From Leptolinea sp. UBA5203 (GTDB lineage: Bacteria; Chloroflexota; Anaerolineae; Anaerolineales; Anaerolineaceae): a stretch of 64,000 bases of DNA. Under the pieces are notes generated by a model that saw nothing but the letters and a program-made list of their open reading frames with translations, did no database searches and had not been told where the DNA came from. Each line of letters starts with the position of its first letter. Within the stretch, counting starts at the first letter, position 1. Positions 61,811 to 64,000 of this stretch are shown one piece after another. Made by a program: the position numbers and the translations under genes. Location of the stretch: the NCBI GenBank assembly GCA_002412765.1, contig DHVR01000061.1, positions 124,001-188,000 of the forward strand. Reading direction: 5' to 3'.

Positions 61811-63998
61811 GGGATTGCTCCTTGATGTACTCATGCAGGGCGATGAAAGGAAAAGCAGCCTGACAATCATTTTTCCTGCCGGTATTCCAGGTGATGATCA
61901 ATTCACGTTTGGCACGGGTAATACCCACATAAAGTAAACGCAGCCGCTCGGCGGAATAATCAATACGTGCCTGTAGGGTGGCTTCGCCTAAATTTGCGTA
62001 TAGCTTATCGACTTTCCCATCAGCCAAGGCACGCAACTGAGCCACAGCTTCAGCCGGTAAATTCAGATGATCGCGAACAAAGTAACGTTCGGAGATGTAC
62101 TGGTCATAGGGTTGAACGGAAGGGAAATCGTAATTATTGACACTGACCAGATAGACACGATCCCATTCAAGACCTTTGGCTTTGTGCATGGTTGCGACCA
62201 GGACTTTGCCTTTATAGTCCTCCGGATCGAAGCCGGTATCCTCATCACTGAAGCCCTCGAATTTGCGTTTGGATTCTGCGATACTGGTCAACTCATCCGA
62301 AAATTCGGGCAATTCCCAATCCGGATGACTCTTTTGCAGGGATTCCAAAAAGAGGGCAAAATGGTGCGAGAGAGCCAGATCGGCGGGCTGGCGAAATAAA
62401 TCCTGCGACAGAGTCAGGATCAATTGGTCAATGGGCAGGATGACGGCTTGCAGCCAGCGCAATAACAATCTGCGGAATTCCGTCAGCAGGGCTATCAGTT
62501 CAACGGCGTTATTCTCCATGGAAGGCGTTTTGTCCAATAGGGCTGCGAGATCCAATTTGAGAAAATTATCCACGGTTCTGGTGGATTGCAGCAGATTGAA
62601 GAGGTCTTTTTTAGAAACAACCTGGTCCTCCAGGGTTAAATAAGGCAGCAGATTCTTAAAACAGGTGAGCAGTTTGCCGAAATTGTGCGGCTCTATCAGG
62701 AACTTTAACAAATTGGCTAAAACGGTAGCTGTTTCACGTGTGGATTTACTGGTCTTGAGCATTTCCACCGCTTCAATACCGACTTGTGTCAACTTGTTGA
62801 CGATATCTGCCCCGCGGTCGTTTCGGGTGACCAGGACGGCCACTGTTTTATCCAGATTCTCGGGCAGCCAGTGCTGAATGGATTTAACGATGGTATCAAT
62901 TTCCTGATCCTTGGTGGCGTCCGAAAGGTAACCCTTGTTGTAAATGTGAATTGCCTGTGGTTGATCCGGCGGATTGGGTTGGGGATCGCCCATGGGGGTG
63001 GGTTCGATCAGCGGCTCTGAGAGGGCCTGACGCAAGGCCAGCACCGGATGCTTTTGGGTTGTCCATTTTATCAAATGATTGGCGAGGTTAATAATGGAGA
63101 GCGTGGAGCGTCCGGAATTGGGAAGTGACCAGGCTAGTACGTCTGGTTCTTCCAAAAAATTCAGCAAGTAGCGGGGATTGGCCGTGGTGAAGGTCTCGTA
63201 GATGGCCTGATTGGGATCGCCAACCCGTATCCAATTATTCTCTGTGCCACACAGGGTACGCAGGATTTTCTCCTGAAGCTGGCTGCTATCCTGGGCTTCA
63301 TCTTCCAGAATATACGGCCAGCGGTATTGAAGCTGTTTCAGGTAATCTGGGTCCATCTGAATGGTACGCAGAGCCAGTCGGATCAGGTCGTCAAAATCGA
63401 TGGCGCTGCGGTAGCGCAAGGCTTCCTGATAATCCGTATATATATCAAAGCCCAATTGAATCAGAGGCAAAGACACGGAGAGGGCTTGCATCTGATCGCG
63501 CAATTGATTGGGATTGAGGGTCAGGTCTTTGGCGGTGCGAATAAAATCTCCGGCAATGGTGATAATATTCTTGGGCCACTGTTCGGTTCTCAGTTTGCGG
63601 TCATTCAGGTCAAAGGCTTCATCGGTAAATTCCAATAAGAATTCCGGATGTTGTTTCATCCACACCTGAGCGGCACCTTCCAGAATGCGTGTGGATTCGG
63701 ATTCATCGATGATCTGAAAATGTTCCGATAAGCCGGCCAGATCAGGTCGCTCGCGCACGATCTCATGAGCCAGACCGTGCAGCGTGCGCACACGATAGCC
63801 ATAACCTGGCAGCAAGCCGGATTGACGAATAAATCCTTCGATGCGGGTGGAGAAATTTTCCACGGCGGAACGCACGAGGGTGACGATCAAAATTTCCTGG
63901 CCTTCCTTCAGACAATCTTCACGGATCAAATTTGCCGCGAGATAGGAAAGGGTTTGGGTTTTTCCACTGCCTGGAACAGCAGCGATGCCCATTTTACC
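61797..63998 (-). CDS. UvrD/PcrA-like superfamily 1 helicase, 5' end beyond the window
   Basis: About 733 residues are visible; the frame continues past the right edge. Motifs: I PGSGKT (immediately at the visible start), II ILEDEAQDSS, III VGDPNQAIYETF, V ATMHKAKGLEWDRVYLV, VI RLLYVGITRAKREL. Motif IV is variant (SLPNSGRSTLSI instead of NYRS). No C-terminal nuclease domain is fused; that function is encoded by the overlapping next gene. The protein should be a 3'-5' DNA translocase. The visible ATG at 63992 lies just before the P-loop and is probably internal. Confidence 0.9.
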   Translation of the reverse strand, partial: GKMGIAAVPGSGKTQTLSYLAANLIREDCLKEGQEILIVTLVRSAVENFSTRIEGFIRQSGLLPGYGYRVRTLHGLAHEIVRERPDLAGLSEHFQIIDESESTRILEGAAQVWMKQHPEFLLEFTDEAFDLNDRKLRTEQWPKNIITIAGDFIRTAKDLTLNPNQLRDQMQALSVSLPLIQLGFDIYTDYQEALRYRSAIDFDDLIRLALRTIQMDPDYLKQLQYRWPYILEDEAQDSSQLQEKILRTLCGTENNWIRVGDPNQAIYETFTTANPRYLLNFLEEPDVLAWSLPNSGRSTLSIINLANHLIKWTTQKHPVLALRQALSEPLIEPTPMGDPQPNPPDQPQAIHIYNKGYLSDATKDQEIDTIVKSIQHWLPENLDKTVAVLVTRNDRGADIVNKLTQVGIEAVEMLKTSKSTRETATVLANLLKFLIEPHNFGKLLTCFKNLLPYLTLEDQVVSKKDLFNLLQSTRTVDNFLKLDLAALLDKTPSMENNAVELIALLTEFRRLLLRWLQAVILPIDQLILTLSQDLFRQPADLALSHHFALFLESLQKSHPDWELPEFSDELTSIAESKRKFEGFSDEDTGFDPEDYKGKVLVATMHKAKGLEWDRVYLVSVNNYDFPSVQPYDQYISERYFVRDHLNLPAEAVAQLRALADGKVDKLYANLGEATLQARIDYSAERLRLLYVGITRAKRELIITWNTGRKNDCQAAFPFIALHEYIKEQSHDSA

Positions 63999-64000
63999 GC

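Noticed and set aside
1..64000. tRNA or rRNA genes
   Set aside because: Scanning the intergenic regions by eye showed no cloverleaf-like sequence with a CCA end or rRNA segment; a tRNA scan would be needed to exclude a divergent one.

Overview
The window looks like a chromosomal segment of a Chloroflexota bacterium, most likely class Anaerolineae. This is judged from gene content, not from a database match. Pointers are two very large DUF2298 (Chlor_Arch_YYY) membrane proteins, a Thr/Pro-rich linker inside a parvulin foldase, a serine hydroxymethyltransferase fused to the glycine-cleavage T protein, an rpoC gene standing apart from rpoB, and moderate GC content. No prophage, insertion sequence, CRISPR array, rRNA or tRNA was recognised.

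Layout. 1-15.2 kb: a plus-strand surface-polysaccharide or glycosylation cluster. It holds the end of a flippase-like protein, a CDP-tyvelose/paratose epimerase-like enzyme, a GT4 glycosyltransferase, a methyltransferase and four polytopic GT-C/DUF2298 proteins, one of them 1766 residues. 15.4-20.8 kb: cytidylate kinase, a C69 peptidase and a large multidomain sensor histidine kinase without a response regulator. 20.8-21.8 kb: non-coding, with five palindromic repeats and the rpoC promoter. 21.8-28.8 kb: rpoC and a GyrA/ParC-type topoisomerase subunit, each with a clear sigma70-like promoter. 28.8-31.5 kb: a nested palindromic element, then a minus-strand trio (DUF218, HD hydrolase, glycosidase-like protein fused to an NTF2-like domain). 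31.7-39 kb: nucleoside kinase, aminotransferase, the SHMT-GcvT fusion and a lipase-like hydrolase. 39-44.9 kb: ECF sigma factor with a small membrane partner, glutaredoxin, two DUF4870 proteins, fmt, ketopantoate reductase, and a TetR regulator with its operator and an SDR. 44.9-55.9 kb: mutS, aldo/keto reductase, PspC, an unknown gene, scpA, a threonine-synthase-like enzyme, rnc and smc. 56-64 kb: minus-strand genome-maintenance block: UvrD-like helicase, RecB-type Fe-S nuclease and recJ, translationally coupled, followed by rpsF-ssb-rpsR and a parvulin-type foldase.

How it fits together. The first 15 kb probably builds or transfers cell-surface glycans. The final block joins a helicase, a nuclease, a 5'-3' exonuclease and SSB, which suggests a compact AddAB-like DNA-end processing module split over separate proteins; this is the best candidate here for an undescribed system. 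The SHMT-GcvT polypeptide may couple two one-carbon reactions and carries a third, degenerate GcvT-like segment. Promoters fall into two visible styles: -35/-10 pairs with 16-17 bp spacing, and extended -10 (TGnTATAAT-like) promoters. Two of the latter lie exactly 7 nt before an ATG and imply leaderless mRNAs.
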